The notes under the pieces: model-generated
Databases searched by the model: none
What the model was told of the DNA's origin: nothing
What the model saw: only the letters and a program-made list of their open reading frames with translations
Shown: one piece after another, positions 24,663-33,224 of the stretch
Layout: every line of letters starts with the position of its first letter
Numbering within the stretch: the stretch's first letter is position 1
Translations under genes and position numbers: made by a program
Source of the DNA: Clostridia bacterium
GTDB taxonomy: Bacteria > Bacillota > Clostridia > Oscillospirales > Acutalibacteraceae
Length of the DNA stretch: 62,594 bases
Assembly: GCA_017480115.1 (NCBI GenBank)
Contig: JAFVBH010000043.1
Coordinates: 1 to 62,594, forward strand
Direction of reading: 5' to 3'

Positions 24663-24734
24663 ATTCGGTATGAACCGGGCGTGGAGACTCGCGCCCGGTG
24701 GATATACAAAATATTTCAAAAGGAGTAATGTACA

Positions 24735-25352
24735 ATGAAAAAAATCATTGCACTGCTTCTTGCTGCACTGATGGTCGTTACTATGTTCGCGGCCTGCGGC
24801 AAGAAGGACGAAGAGCCCTCCCAGCCTAATGTTTCTGTTGATGCGACGCAGGGCGACGCTGAGGGTGATGAGGCCGGTTTTGAGGAGATTGAGATCTTCT
24901 CCGACGAGGAAGTCGGCTTCATGAATGTAAACGCTGTTTATTTCCAGCCCGTTCCCATGTCCGGCGGCTATGAGAATTATGAGGATTTCGATCTTCACCT
25001 TGAGTGTGACGTTTCCGCGCTTGAGAACAGCCTCGGCTATGGTCTCGGCGACTGGGTTCCCTATCTGACTGTTGATTATGAAGTCATCGCTTCCGACGGC
25101 TCCACTGCCGCTGACGGTGCGTTCATGGTCATGGCTGCTTCCGATGGTCCCCACTACGGCGCTAACATCAAGCTGCCCAACGCAGATACTTATTCCCTGA
25201 AGTTCACCTTCCACAGCCCCGCAGAGAACGGTTATGTCATTCACCTTGACGACGTTACCGGCCCCGGCGGCACCCTTGACGATTACTTCGCCAATGGTCC
25301 TCTGGTTCTCGAGATGCCTGACTGCTGGAACTACATTCCCCGCGAATGGTAA
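24735..25352 (+). CDS. P19/FetP-type iron-binding lipoprotein
   Basis: The 205-residue protein begins with a lipoprotein signal (lipobox MFAAC, Cys21), an acidic linker and a P19 (Fe2+ transport, Tpd) beta-sandwich. Conserved features are AVYFQPVPMSGGY, DFDLHLECDV, GDWVPYLTVDYEV, FMVMAASDGPHYGANIK and FTFHSP. These supply the Met and His residues that bind Cu/Fe in Campylobacter P19 (family knowledge). Lipid anchoring replaces the periplasm. Codon use is richer in GCT/GGT/GTT than in neighbours, which suggests strong expression. A long inverted repeat follows the gene. Confidence 0.92.
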   Translation: MKKIIALLLAALMVVTMFAACGKKDEEPSQPNVSVDATQGDAEGDEAGFEEIEIFSDEEVGFMNVNAVYFQPVPMSGGYENYEDFDLHLECDVSALENSLGYGLGDWVPYLTVDYEVIASDGSTAADGAFMVMAASDGPHYGANIKLPNADTYSLKFTFHSPAENGYVIHLDDVTGPGGTLDDYFANGPLVLEMPDCWNYIPREW

Positions 25353-25371
25353 TTTCTGACATTTAGCACAG

Positions 25372-25414
25372 ACTTAACAGTGATAGCGGGGAGTTCCCGT
25401 TATCACTGTTAAGT
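25372..25414 (+). other. Long inverted repeat after the P19 gene
   Basis: ACTTAACAGTGATAGCGGG pairs with CCCGTTATCACTGTTAAGT across a five-base loop, a 19-bp stem with wobble pairs. No clear U-tract follows, so partial termination or 3'-end protection of the P19 mRNA is more likely than full termination. Confidence 0.6.
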
Positions 25415-25489
25415 GCGTTTAAGGAATGCCATTTTTCTCTCAGCATAATATGCTTTTTTACTCCTTTTTTACATAAAGAGGTACAATTT

Positions 25490-26743
25490 ATGTTAAAATA
25501 TTTAATTTTGATCACGGAAGAACTGATTGTGGCAGGCATTTTGGCCGGCGCGCTTTCCGCCTTTATCACCGCCGTTTTCGGTAAAAAGGGAAGAAACACC
25601 ATGCTCATCGGCGCGGGTGCTGCCGTTGCGGTCTCTGTCGTGATCGCCATTGTGAAAAACACTGTTCGGAAATTTGAGACCGGTAAATGGAATCTGGGGA
25701 TTTTTATCGCCACCATTGCCGTATCCCTGCTCTTTATCATTTTTGCTTCACGCGACGTCGGGAAAAAGCGCGGCAAGGCATGGGGACGTTTGACGCTGTG
25801 CTTCGCGGGGGCGTTAATGTTCCTTGTGCTGCTCTATGAACTGCCTGATGTGCTGGCATATCCGTGGAACTTCGATGTTGCGGACAATACCGTGCTGTCC
25901 ACCGATTTTATCTATCGGTTTATCGGCTATCTGTTGGGGATTCTTCTGTGCTTCATTGCCGGTGTTGCAACGTATCAGATGATTCATAAGCTGTCGGCGG
26001 GCAATGCAATGCATGTATTGCGCGCGGTGTTTATCGTCAATATCGTGAATGTGCTGCTGAAAGCCTTACAGATCATGTATACCAATCGCATGATCCCCTC
26101 GAATAAAACGCTGTTTCAGATGTTGAAATTTACATCGAACCACAGCAATGCGTTCCTGTATCTGATTATGGCGGCGGCGGGGATCACCGCGGTCTGTCTG
26201 TTTATTGAGAACCTCACAGTGCGGGAAGAATACAGTAATTCCGCCGAGCTGCGTAAGATTCGCGCCCGTATGCGCCGCATGCGCCGCTGGGCAGCCGCGT
26301 TGGTGATTTGCTGCGTGCTTGCCGTCTTGAATATGACGGTTATCAAGGCCGTCATCAACAAGGAAGTGGAACTGGCGCCTGCCGAGGAAGTCACTGTGGA
26401 CGGTGACAGTGTTTTTGTCACCTTCGCGCAGGTGGAGGACGGGCATCTGCACCGTTTTGCTTATACCACCGACGACGGCGTCACCGTGCGGTTTATCGTT
26501 ATTAAAAAACCCAACTCTTCCGCTTACGGCATTGGGCTGGATGCCTGTGACATCTGCGGCGAGACCGGATACTATGAGCGGGATGGGCAGGTCGTGTGCA
26601 AGCTTTGCGACGTTGTTATGAATATCAATACCATTGGCTTCAAGGGCGGATGTAATCCCATTGTCATCGCGTACAGCATCGGCGACGGCAGGATTACCGT
26701 GCCCATCAGCGAGCTGGTGGCGCATCAAGATGAATTTAAATAA
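25490..26743 (+). CDS. DUF2318 iron-sulfur-type membrane protein
   Basis: The 417-residue protein has about eight membrane helices in its first 270 residues, then an extracytoplasmic domain with a cysteine cluster, DACDICGETGYYERDGQVVCKLC, followed by MNINTIGFKGGCNPI. This is the DUF2318 signature (Fe-S or zinc binding proposed). Its homologue in Campylobacter is encoded directly after P19. It is likely the electron-transfer or metal-relay component of the iron system (inference). Twelve bases separate it from the permease gene. Confidence 0.88.
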   Translation: MLKYLILITEELIVAGILAGALSAFITAVFGKKGRNTMLIGAGAAVAVSVVIAIVKNTVRKFETGKWNLGIFIATIAVSLLFIIFASRDVGKKRGKAWGRLTLCFAGALMFLVLLYELPDVLAYPWNFDVADNTVLSTDFIYRFIGYLLGILLCFIAGVATYQMIHKLSAGNAMHVLRAVFIVNIVNVLLKALQIMYTNRMIPSNKTLFQMLKFTSNHSNAFLYLIMAAAGITAVCLFIENLTVREEYSNSAELRKIRARMRRMRRWAAALVICCVLAVLNMTVIKAVINKEVELAPAEEVTVDGDSVFVTFAQVEDGHLHRFAYTTDDGVTVRFIVIKKPNSSAYGIGLDACDICGETGYYERDGQVVCKLCDVVMNINTIGFKGGCNPIVIAYSIGDGRITVPISELVAHQDEFK

Positions 26744-26755
26744 GGAGGGGTTCTC

Positions 26756-28045
26756 ATGTTTTTCAGAATGATCCGGGGCGCCCTCTTTCGTCAAAAGGGC
26801 AAGATGCTCATGATCGCCTTTACGATCGCGCTGGGCGCGTCTTTGGCGACGGCAATGCTTAACGTCATGATGGACGTGGGCGATAAAGTCAATCAGGAAC
26901 TAAAAACATACGGCGCGAATATCACTGTCGTCCCCAAGGAAAACTCCGTGCTGGACGAACTGTATGAGGTGGACGGCGAGGAGATTCAAAGCGCGTATTT
27001 GCGGGAGGACGAACTGGGTAAGATCAAAACGATCTTCTGGGCGTTCAATATTGTTGATTTCTCCCCGTTTATCGATACTACCGTTACGCTGGACAACGGC
27101 AGCGAGGTGAAGCTGACCGGCACATGGTTCAATCATCATCTCGACCTGCCCACCGGCGAGACGCTGAATACCGGCGTTACGAACCTGCGTAACTGGTGGG
27201 ATATAGAATCCGGCGTGTGGCTGGATGAGCAGGCTGCCGGCGGCACGCAGGGCGTGATGGTCGGTACGCAGCTCGCCAAGGACGCGGGCATCAGTGCCGG
27301 CGATACGCTCACCGTTTCCACGCGGTATGGGAAGAAACAGCTCGCCGTGGTCGGCATCTATAACGCCGGCGGCGACGAGGACGATCAACTCTTTTCCTCG
27401 CTGGACATTGCGCAGGCGCTGTCGAATACCGAGGGTTGTCTGAGCAGTATCGAGGTCAGCGCCTTGACGACGCCGGATAACGAGTTGGCGCGGAAAGCGG
27501 CAAAGGATCCCGGTTCGCTGTCCATCGCGCAGTATGAGCAGTGGTATTGCACTGCTTATGTCAGTTCGATCTGTTATCAGATACAGGAGGTCATTACCGG
27601 TTCCATCGCCTCCCCCGTGCGGCAGGTCGCCGAGTCCGAGGGCGCGATTATGGACAAAACGGAGCTGCTTATGATTCTGATCACGATCCTGAGCCTTGTA
27701 GGCGCCGCGCTGGGGATTTCCAATTTGGTGACTGCCAGCGTTATGGAACGCAGCAACGAGATCGGTCTTTTGAAGGCCATCGGCGCTAAGGACAGCTCCA
27801 TTTCGGGGATCGTGCTGACTGAGATCATGTCGACTGCTGTGATCGGCGGCGTGGCGGGGTATTTCCTCGGTTACGGATTTGCCCAGATCATCGGGCAGAC
27901 GGTGTTCGGCTCCGCCATAGAGATGAAGCTGATGGTCATTCCTATCGTGGCGATTTCGATTATTGTTGTGACCCTTGCGGGCAGCATACCCGCGATCCGC
28001 ATGCTTCTGAGACTGCGTCCCGCGGAAGTCCTCCACGGCAGATAA
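26756..28045 (+). CDS. ABC permease 1 of the Ftr1-P19 system (FtsX/MacB fold)
   Basis: The 429-residue protein shows the MacB layout: an N-terminal helix (about 15-35), an extracytoplasmic domain beginning YGANITVVPKENSVLDE, and three C-terminal helices around the MERSNEIGLLKAIGAKDSSI loop. It is one of two non-identical permeases, as in the Campylobacter P19 locus, and probably forms a heterodimer with the next product. AAGGAGGGG precedes the ATG. It probably energises metal release or reductant delivery at the surface (inference). Confidence 0.88.
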   Translation: MFFRMIRGALFRQKGKMLMIAFTIALGASLATAMLNVMMDVGDKVNQELKTYGANITVVPKENSVLDELYEVDGEEIQSAYLREDELGKIKTIFWAFNIVDFSPFIDTTVTLDNGSEVKLTGTWFNHHLDLPTGETLNTGVTNLRNWWDIESGVWLDEQAAGGTQGVMVGTQLAKDAGISAGDTLTVSTRYGKKQLAVVGIYNAGGDEDDQLFSSLDIAQALSNTEGCLSSIEVSALTTPDNELARKAAKDPGSLSIAQYEQWYCTAYVSSICYQIQEVITGSIASPVRQVAESEGAIMDKTELLMILITILSLVGAALGISNLVTASVMERSNEIGLLKAIGAKDSSISGIVLTEIMSTAVIGGVAGYFLGYGFAQIIGQTVFGSAIEMKLMVIPIVAISIIVVTLAGSIPAIRMLLRLRPAEVLHGR

Positions 28046-28069
28046 GAGTAGGGAGGCTGGAAGATAGCA

Positions 28070-29251
28070 ATGAAAAAGCAAAATATGTTCTTTCGCATGA
28101 TCACCGCGTCGCTGGTGCGGCGGCGTTCCAGAATGCTGGTCGCGCTGCTGGCGATCGCTGTCGGCGCCACGATATTGTCGGGGCTCGTGACAATCTATTA
28201 TGACGTCCCACGGCAGATGGGCGAGCAGTTCCGTAATTACGGCGCAAACATGATTTTCCTCGGCGCCGCGGATTCGGAGGGGTTGACCCCTGACGCGGTA
28301 GAACGCGGATTATCCTATATCGACGCAAATAAACTGGTCGGCGTTGCGCCTTACCGTTATGAAACGGTGAATATTAACGAGCAGCCGGTTGTGGCAGCGG
28401 GAACCGATCTTGCCGGCGCAAGGGCGACCAGCCCCTACTGGATTGTTTCCGGCGAATGGCCGGCAGCCGACGGCGAGGTGCTGGTTGGCGAGGATATTGC
28501 CGATGTGTTCGATGTAAAGGCGGGCGATACGCTGTCGGTCTCCTTTACGCCTGCAACCGCGGAGGCAACCACCGCAGCCGAAGGGGAGGACGCGCAGGAG
28601 GAAACGAATGGTATTGAAATGACCTTTACCGTTTCCGGCACTTTGGATACCGGCGGTTCAGAGGAAAATTATATCTTCATCTCGCTGGCGGATATGGAAG
28701 CGCTGACCGGTGAGAGCGCTGCGTATGATGTGGTGGAACTGAGTATTTCCGCCACGCAGAACGAGCTGAATGCCATCGTTGACAGCGTTACGGAAAATGT
28801 ATCCTCGGTGACGCCGCGTCTTGTCAAGCGCGTGACCCAGTCAGAGACCACCGTGCTCTCCAAGCTGCAGTCGTTGGTGCTTTTGGTTACCATCGTCGTG
28901 CTGTTGCTGACGATGATCTGCGTCGCGACGACCATGATGGCGGTCGTAACCGAGCGCAGAAAGGAAGTCGGCCTTCGGAAGGCGCTGGGCGCTTCTAACG
29001 GCAGCATTACCATGGAGTTTATGGGGGAGGGCATGCTGCTGGGCGCAGTCGGTGGACTTTTGGGCTCGATTCTCGGCTTTATCTTTGCGCAGGCGGTCAG
29101 TATGAACGTCTTTAACAGCTCGATCACCTTCAAGCCCCTGCTGATCCCGATCACCATTCTAGTGTCGATTCTTGTGACGGGACTTGCGTGTCTGATCCCG
29201 GTGCGCAGTGCTACGGACGTCGATCCCGCGCTGGTGCTCAAGGGTGAATAA
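28070..29251 (+). CDS. ABC permease 2 of the Ftr1-P19 system (FtsX/MacB fold)
   Basis: The 393-residue product is a paralogue of the preceding one. It has an N-terminal helix (about 20-42), an extracytoplasmic domain starting YGANMIFLGAADSEG, and three C-terminal helices around the ERRKEVGLRKALGASNGSI loop. A Thr/Ala/Glu-rich low-complexity insert lies near residue 165-180 (ATAEATTAAEGEDAQEE). It is followed after 17 bases by the ATPase gene. Confidence 0.88.
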   Translation: MKKQNMFFRMITASLVRRRSRMLVALLAIAVGATILSGLVTIYYDVPRQMGEQFRNYGANMIFLGAADSEGLTPDAVERGLSYIDANKLVGVAPYRYETVNINEQPVVAAGTDLAGARATSPYWIVSGEWPAADGEVLVGEDIADVFDVKAGDTLSVSFTPATAEATTAAEGEDAQEETNGIEMTFTVSGTLDTGGSEENYIFISLADMEALTGESAAYDVVELSISATQNELNAIVDSVTENVSSVTPRLVKRVTQSETTVLSKLQSLVLLVTIVVLLLTMICVATTMMAVVTERRKEVGLRKALGASNGSITMEFMGEGMLLGAVGGLLGSILGFIFAQAVSMNVFNSSITFKPLLIPITILVSILVTGLACLIPVRSATDVDPALVLKGE

Positions 29252-29268
29252 ACAGGAGGGAAATTACG

Positions 29269-29943
29269 ATGAGTTTACTTGAAATTAAAAATGTTTCCAA
29301 AATATACGGCAATCTTCACGCATTGGACAATGTCAGTCTGAACGTGGACGCGGGCGAATGGGTCGCTATTATGGGGCCCTCCGGCTCCGGTAAAAGTACG
29401 ATGATGAATATTATCGGCTGTATGGATAAGCCCTCGCGGGGTGAAGTGCTGCTGGACGGCAAAGACATCTCCAAAGAGAGCGCTAAGCGCCTGACGGAGA
29501 TCCGCCGCGACAAGATCGGTCTGATCTTCCAGCAGTTCCATCTGGTCAACTATCTGACTGCGGTGGAAAATGTTATGGTCGCGCAGTATTATCACTCACT
29601 TCCCGACGAAAAAGAGGCGCTGGAGGCGCTGGAGCGCGTCGGTCTTGCCGACCGCGCCAAGCATTTGCCCAGCCAGCTTTCCGGCGGCGAGCAGCAGCGC
29701 GTATGCATCGCCCGTGCGTTGATCAACCATCCTGAGCTGATCCTTGCCGATGAGCCAACGGGCAATCTGGACGAGGCAAACGAAGGCATTGTTCTGGAAT
29801 TGTTCCGGCTGCTGCATCGGGAGGGGACAACGCTGATCGTCGTTACCCATGACCCGGAGGTGGCTGACGTTGCCCAGCGCACCATTGTACTGGATCACGG
29901 TAAGCTGTCCAGAGAGATCGTTAACGAAAATTTCCACGACTGA
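29269..29943 (+). CDS. ABC ATPase of the Ftr1-P19 system
   Basis: The 224-residue ATPase has Walker [11 protein letters not shown]-loop [17 protein letters not shown], signature [15 protein letters not shown], Walker [16 protein letters not shown] and a histidine switch VVTHD. It belongs to the LolD/MacB group and would drive the two preceding permeases. AGGAGGG lies upstream. It is distinct in sequence from the ATPase at 21643, so the region encodes two separate ABC machines. Confidence 0.92.
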   Translation: MSLLEIKNVSKIYGNLHALDNVSLNVDAGEWVAIMGPSGSGKSTMMNIIGCMDKPSRGEVLLDGKDISKESAKRLTEIRRDKIGLIFQQFHLVNYLTAVENVMVAQYYHSLPDEKEALEALERVGLADRAKHLPSQLSGGEQQRVCIARALINHPELILADEPTGNLDEANEGIVLELFRLLHREGTTLIVVTHDPEVADVAQRTIVLDHGKLSREIVNENFHD

Positions 29944-29958
29944 GCGGAGGGGATCGGA

Positions 29959-30402
29959 ATGAAAAAGAAAATTGTCTCGGTGTGTTTGCTCCTTGCGTTG
30001 GTCTGTCTGCTGTTTGCAGGCTGCGGAGGAACCGGCAAATTGAACGACGGTACTTATAAGGGCGTCAGCAGCGTCTATACCGACGATGAGGACGGGAACG
30101 GCAACGGTTACGGCGAAGTGTATCTTGCCATCAGCAACGGGGAGATCGTCAGCTGCGAGTTCCATACCTATGAAGAAAACGGCACGCCCAAGGACGCCGA
30201 ATATGGCAAGCAGAACGGCGAAATCATGAATCAGGACTATTATAATAAGGCGCAAAAGGCAGTCGCCGCCTGCGCGGAATATGCGAAGCAGCTGGTGCAG
30301 ACCGGCGAACTGAAAGAGGTAGACGCTATTACCGGCGCTTCGATCAATTACAGCCAGTTTAAAGAAGCCGTCAAGGACGCTCTGAAGCAAGCGAAAGGTT
30401 GA
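29959..30402 (+). CDS. FMN-binding (flavinylated) lipoprotein
   Basis: The 147-residue lipoprotein (lipobox LFAGC, Cys22) has an FMN-binding domain with the flavinylation motif VDAITGAS (D122 to S128), in which the Thr/Ser receives FMN from ApbE (family knowledge). It starts 15 bases after the ATPase, taking the place of the thioredoxin-like genes that end the Campylobacter P19 locus. A role as electron donor for reducing iron captured by P19/Ftr1 is plausible. No apbE is present in the window, so it must be elsewhere. Confidence 0.88.
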   Translation: MKKKIVSVCLLLALVCLLFAGCGGTGKLNDGTYKGVSSVYTDDEDGNGNGYGEVYLAISNGEIVSCEFHTYEENGTPKDAEYGKQNGEIMNQDYYNKAQKAVAACAEYAKQLVQTGELKEVDAITGASINYSQFKEAVKDALKQAKG

Positions 30403-30413
30403 CGCCTTGCCTG

Positions 30414-30570
30414 AAGAATAATGAAAAATGAGTAATTGCGGACAGGTTTCGCCCGCGCCTCATTTCGCAAGGTCGATAAACCCCCCATCTTGTTGATTGC
30501 GTAAAGCGTTCATTTATGATAAAATGTATCCGAAGGATATTTATTCAATTTTCATTATTCATCTTTTATG
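30414..30570. repeat. Spacer with AT-rich repeat modules and a probable promoter
   Basis: GAATAATGAAAAATGAGTAATT (in part) near 30415 and TTCATTATTCATC near 30550 are inverted copies of the AT-rich module found in other spacers. Between them TTGCGT (30497-30502) and TAAAAT (30520-30525), 17 bases apart, form a probable promoter for the 30589-33932 genes. Confidence 0.5.
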
Positions 30571-30588
30571 AAATAAAGGGGGATCGCC

Positions 30589-31101
30589 ATGAATATACTC
30601 AAGGTATGGGGTATGCGGATCGGTGTGCTGCTGGTCATTCTCGGCGTCCCCTTTTTGTCGTTGGGCGGCGCCTCCGCGTTCCGCACCGACGGTGTAGACG
30701 CGGTCACCGGCGCCAGTACATTCGCGTTTAATCCTGACGAGGTTTCCGGGGAATACGTGATATATATCAATCATACCTATCACGAAAAGCGGGATACCGT
30801 CGGGCTGTGGACGGCGTTTTTCTCCGGGGAGAATGTACCCGTGATTATGGACGATATTTCCTGTCTTGTCGCGTCGAATGATCCCGCCGGTATGGAGTAT
30901 GCGCAGATCTGTCAGGCGCGGCTGCCCGAGAATCAAATGCGGATTAAATCGGTCAACGCGCTTTTGCTGTTGTCGAAAGCGGATTACGGCGCATTCGATG
31001 TGATTATTCTCTCAAAACCGCTTGTTGACGCGTATGCTGCCGCGTCCGTCAGCGAGAATCAATATATTACGACCGTTTACGTCGGAGGTGCCGAGGTATG
31101 A
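30589..31101 (+). CDS. Membrane-anchored protein with a flavinylation-like motif
   Basis: I do not recognise this 170-residue protein as a whole. It has an N-terminal hydrophobic segment (about 11-28) and directly afterwards VDAVTGAST (D37 to T44). This matches the D-x-x-T-G-A-S/T motif to which ApbE attaches FMN, here without a recognisable full FMN-binding domain. The rest (EYVIYINHTYH, GENVPVIMDDISCLVAS) looks like an extracytoplasmic alpha/beta domain. GGGGGA precedes the ATG. It overlaps the cytochrome gene by four bases, so it is likely part of the reductase unit. Confidence 0.6.
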   Translation: MNILKVWGMRIGVLLVILGVPFLSLGGASAFRTDGVDAVTGASTFAFNPDEVSGEYVIYINHTYHEKRDTVGLWTAFFSGENVPVIMDDISCLVASNDPAGMEYAQICQARLPENQMRIKSVNALLLLSKADYGAFDVIILSKPLVDAYAAASVSENQYITTVYVGGAEV

Positions 31102-31637
31102 GAAAACTGAACGCGGTCATCAGCCCGATCATTCTTGTGTTGTTTATCGTTCACGGGGTGTTGGGCGCTTTTAATTTAATGGGGACAGGTTCTGTTACCA
31201 CGAAAGTCTTGGCACAGACGATGCTGGGGCTGATCGCCGTGCATACCCTCATCGGCTGTATCCTGACGGGGCAGACCCTGCATATCCTGCGCAAAAGCGG
31301 CGCGGGATATTTTCGGGATAATCTGCTGTTCTGGGCAAGACGGATCAGCGGATTTCTTATTATGGCGTTGATTTTTTTCCATGTGACGGCGTTCAGCGGC
31401 GTCAGCGCGGATAACTATCGGTTGCCGTTGTTTGATACCTTTCGGTTGATTACACAGATTTTTTTGGTCGTTTCCGTGGCGTTCCATGTGATCACCAATG
31501 CCAAGCCCATGCTGATTTCTTTCGGTATCAAGAAGCTGAAACCACGCGTCGGGGATATTCTTTTCTGGATGTCGGCGCTGATGTTGTTTATGGCTGCTGC
31601 CTTTATTGTTTATTACTTGCGTTGGAGGGCGGTATGA
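31098..31637 (+). CDS. Diheme-type cytochrome b subunit (Frd/Sdh membrane anchor)
   Basis: The 179-residue protein has five predicted membrane helices (about 7-27, 36-56, 83-103, 114-135, 153-174). Histidines lie within or near four of them (H19, H49, H95, H130), the pattern expected for two b-type hemes in the single-subunit anchors of Bacillus/Wolinella succinate-quinone or quinol-fumarate reductases. The gene order cytochrome-flavoprotein-Fe/S is the same as sdhCAB. Sequence divergence is high, so the name rests on topology and context. Confidence 0.7.
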   Translation: MRKLNAVISPIILVLFIVHGVLGAFNLMGTGSVTTKVLAQTMLGLIAVHTLIGCILTGQTLHILRKSGAGYFRDNLLFWARRISGFLIMALIFFHVTAFSGVSADNYRLPLFDTFRLITQIFLVVSVAFHVITNAKPMLISFGIKKLKPRVGDILFWMSALMLFMAAAFIVYYLRWRAV

Positions 31638-33223
31638 TGACCGATTTAATCATTATCGGCGCGGGGTTGGCAGGGCTTTCCGCCGCCATTACCGCGGCGA
31701 AGCAGGGGCGCGTTTGCCGCTTGATCTCGCTGCAGCCCTCGGAACGGGCGCAGTCCGTGATGGCAGAGGGCGGTATCAACGGCGCGTTGAATACCATGGG
31801 AGAAGATGATTCCCCGGCGGAGCATTTTGCCGATACCATGCGGGGCGGCGTGTTCCTTGCCGATCCCAATGCCGTAAAAAATTTGACCGATCACGCGCCC
31901 GATGTGCTGCGTATGCTGTGGGGGCTTGGCGTGCCGTTCAATATGCGGGGCGATACGCCTGTGCTGCGTAATTTCGGCGGACAAAAGAAAAAACGCACGG
32001 CTTACGCGAAAAGCAGTACCGGGAAAATTTTGATGAACGCGTTGATCGATGAGGCGCGCAAATATGAGACGCGGGGGTTGATCCGGCGCTATGCGCATCA
32101 CGAGTTTGTCGCATTGCTTTTATCTGCTGACGGCGCACAATGCCTCGGCGCAAAAATCTATGATCGGTACACTGCAACTACGGCCAAGCTGTACGGCGCG
32201 GTGATTCTTTGCTCCGGCGGCATGAACAGTCTGTTCCCCGGCCTGACGACAGGCTCCGCGGCAAACACGGGCGACGTTACCGCCACCGTATTTGCGCAGG
32301 GCGTGCGGCTTGCAAATTTGGAATTTATACAATATCACCCGACTACCGTCGCGATTCCCGGAAAACGCTGTCTGCTCAGCGAAGCGGCGCGGGGCGAGGG
32401 CGGGCGGCTTTTTACTCTGCGTAACGGTGAAAAATGGTTTTTTATGGAAGAGAAATATCCTGAATTGGGCAATCTGATGCCCCGCGATGTTGTCTCTCGG
32501 GAAATGGTGCTTTGCGCAAATGCCGCAGGCTGTGACGGCAAGGTCTATCTGGATATGACCGCGCTGGACGAGACGGTCTGGCAGCAAAAGCTTTCCGATC
32601 TGCGAGAGGAGTGTATGCGTCTGTTGGCGAAGGATCCGAAAACCGCACCCATCGAGGTTTCCCCCGGCATTCATTATTTTATGGGCGGGATCGATGTGGA
32701 TGAAAATCACCGTACGTCGGTGAAAAATCTTTTTGCCGCCGGGGAATGCGCCTGCCAATATCACGGCGCGAATCGGTTGGGCGGCAATTCCATGCTGGGC
32801 GCGATTTTCGGGGGGCAGGTCGCTGCGGCGTCGGCTTGCGCGGCGCAATTGCAGGAAAATATTCCCGAACAAGAACGGGAGACGCGCTATACTTCCCGTT
32901 TTTGCCGCATGGCGGACAGGCGGATCACGGAAATTTTGGATCCCGCATTGGGGATTTTCCGTACTGCGGAGCAAATGCAGGCGGCGCTGGCGCAGTTAAA
33001 CGCGCTCGGCGACGATTTTTCCGAGGCGGACAGATGGCACTTGCTGCTGGCAAAGGCGTTTCTGCTCTGTGCCTTGAATAGAAAGGAAAGCCGCGGCGCG
33101 CATACAAGGCGTGATTATCCGGATCGTGACGACGTGTCATATCAAAAAACGACGGTCGCGCGGTTTGACGGGGAAAATATCCAAATTTCCCTGTGGGAGT
33201 TACCGGAAAGGCGGGCGGATTGA
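31634..33223 (+). CDS. Fumarate reductase/succinate dehydrogenase flavoprotein
   Basis: The 529-residue protein opens with an FAD Rossmann motif (LIIIGAGLAGLSAAITAA) and has AEGGINGALNTMGEDD and GGQKKKRTAYAKSSTG. The catalytic-region motifs are EFIQYHPT and LLSEAARGEGGRL (active-site Arg). GIHYFMGGIDVD, GANRLGGNSMLG and SRGAHTRRDYPDRDD are further hallmarks of FrdA/SdhA. No signal peptide is present, so it acts in the cytoplasm. ATG 31634 has GGAGGG upstream; ATG 31637 is also possible. In a Clostridia-type anaerobe fumarate reduction is the likelier direction (inference). Confidence 0.9.
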   Translation: MMTDLIIIGAGLAGLSAAITAAKQGRVCRLISLQPSERAQSVMAEGGINGALNTMGEDDSPAEHFADTMRGGVFLADPNAVKNLTDHAPDVLRMLWGLGVPFNMRGDTPVLRNFGGQKKKRTAYAKSSTGKILMNALIDEARKYETRGLIRRYAHHEFVALLLSADGAQCLGAKIYDRYTATTAKLYGAVILCSGGMNSLFPGLTTGSAANTGDVTATVFAQGVRLANLEFIQYHPTTVAIPGKRCLLSEAARGEGGRLFTLRNGEKWFFMEEKYPELGNLMPRDVVSREMVLCANAAGCDGKVYLDMTALDETVWQQKLSDLREECMRLLAKDPKTAPIEVSPGIHYFMGGIDVDENHRTSVKNLFAAGECACQYHGANRLGGNSMLGAIFGGQVAAASACAAQLQENIPEQERETRYTSRFCRMADRRITEILDPALGIFRTAEQMQAALAQLNALGDDFSEADRWHLLLAKAFLLCALNRKESRGAHTRRDYPDRDDVSYQKTTVARFDGENIQISLWELPERRAD

Positions 33224-33224
33224 G

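Noticed and set aside
30403..30588. Flavin (FMN) riboswitch ahead of the flavinylation-motif gene
   Set aside because: The conserved AGGGGCAGGGT-type core of the FMN element is missing; the spacer consists of repeat modules and a simple promoter.
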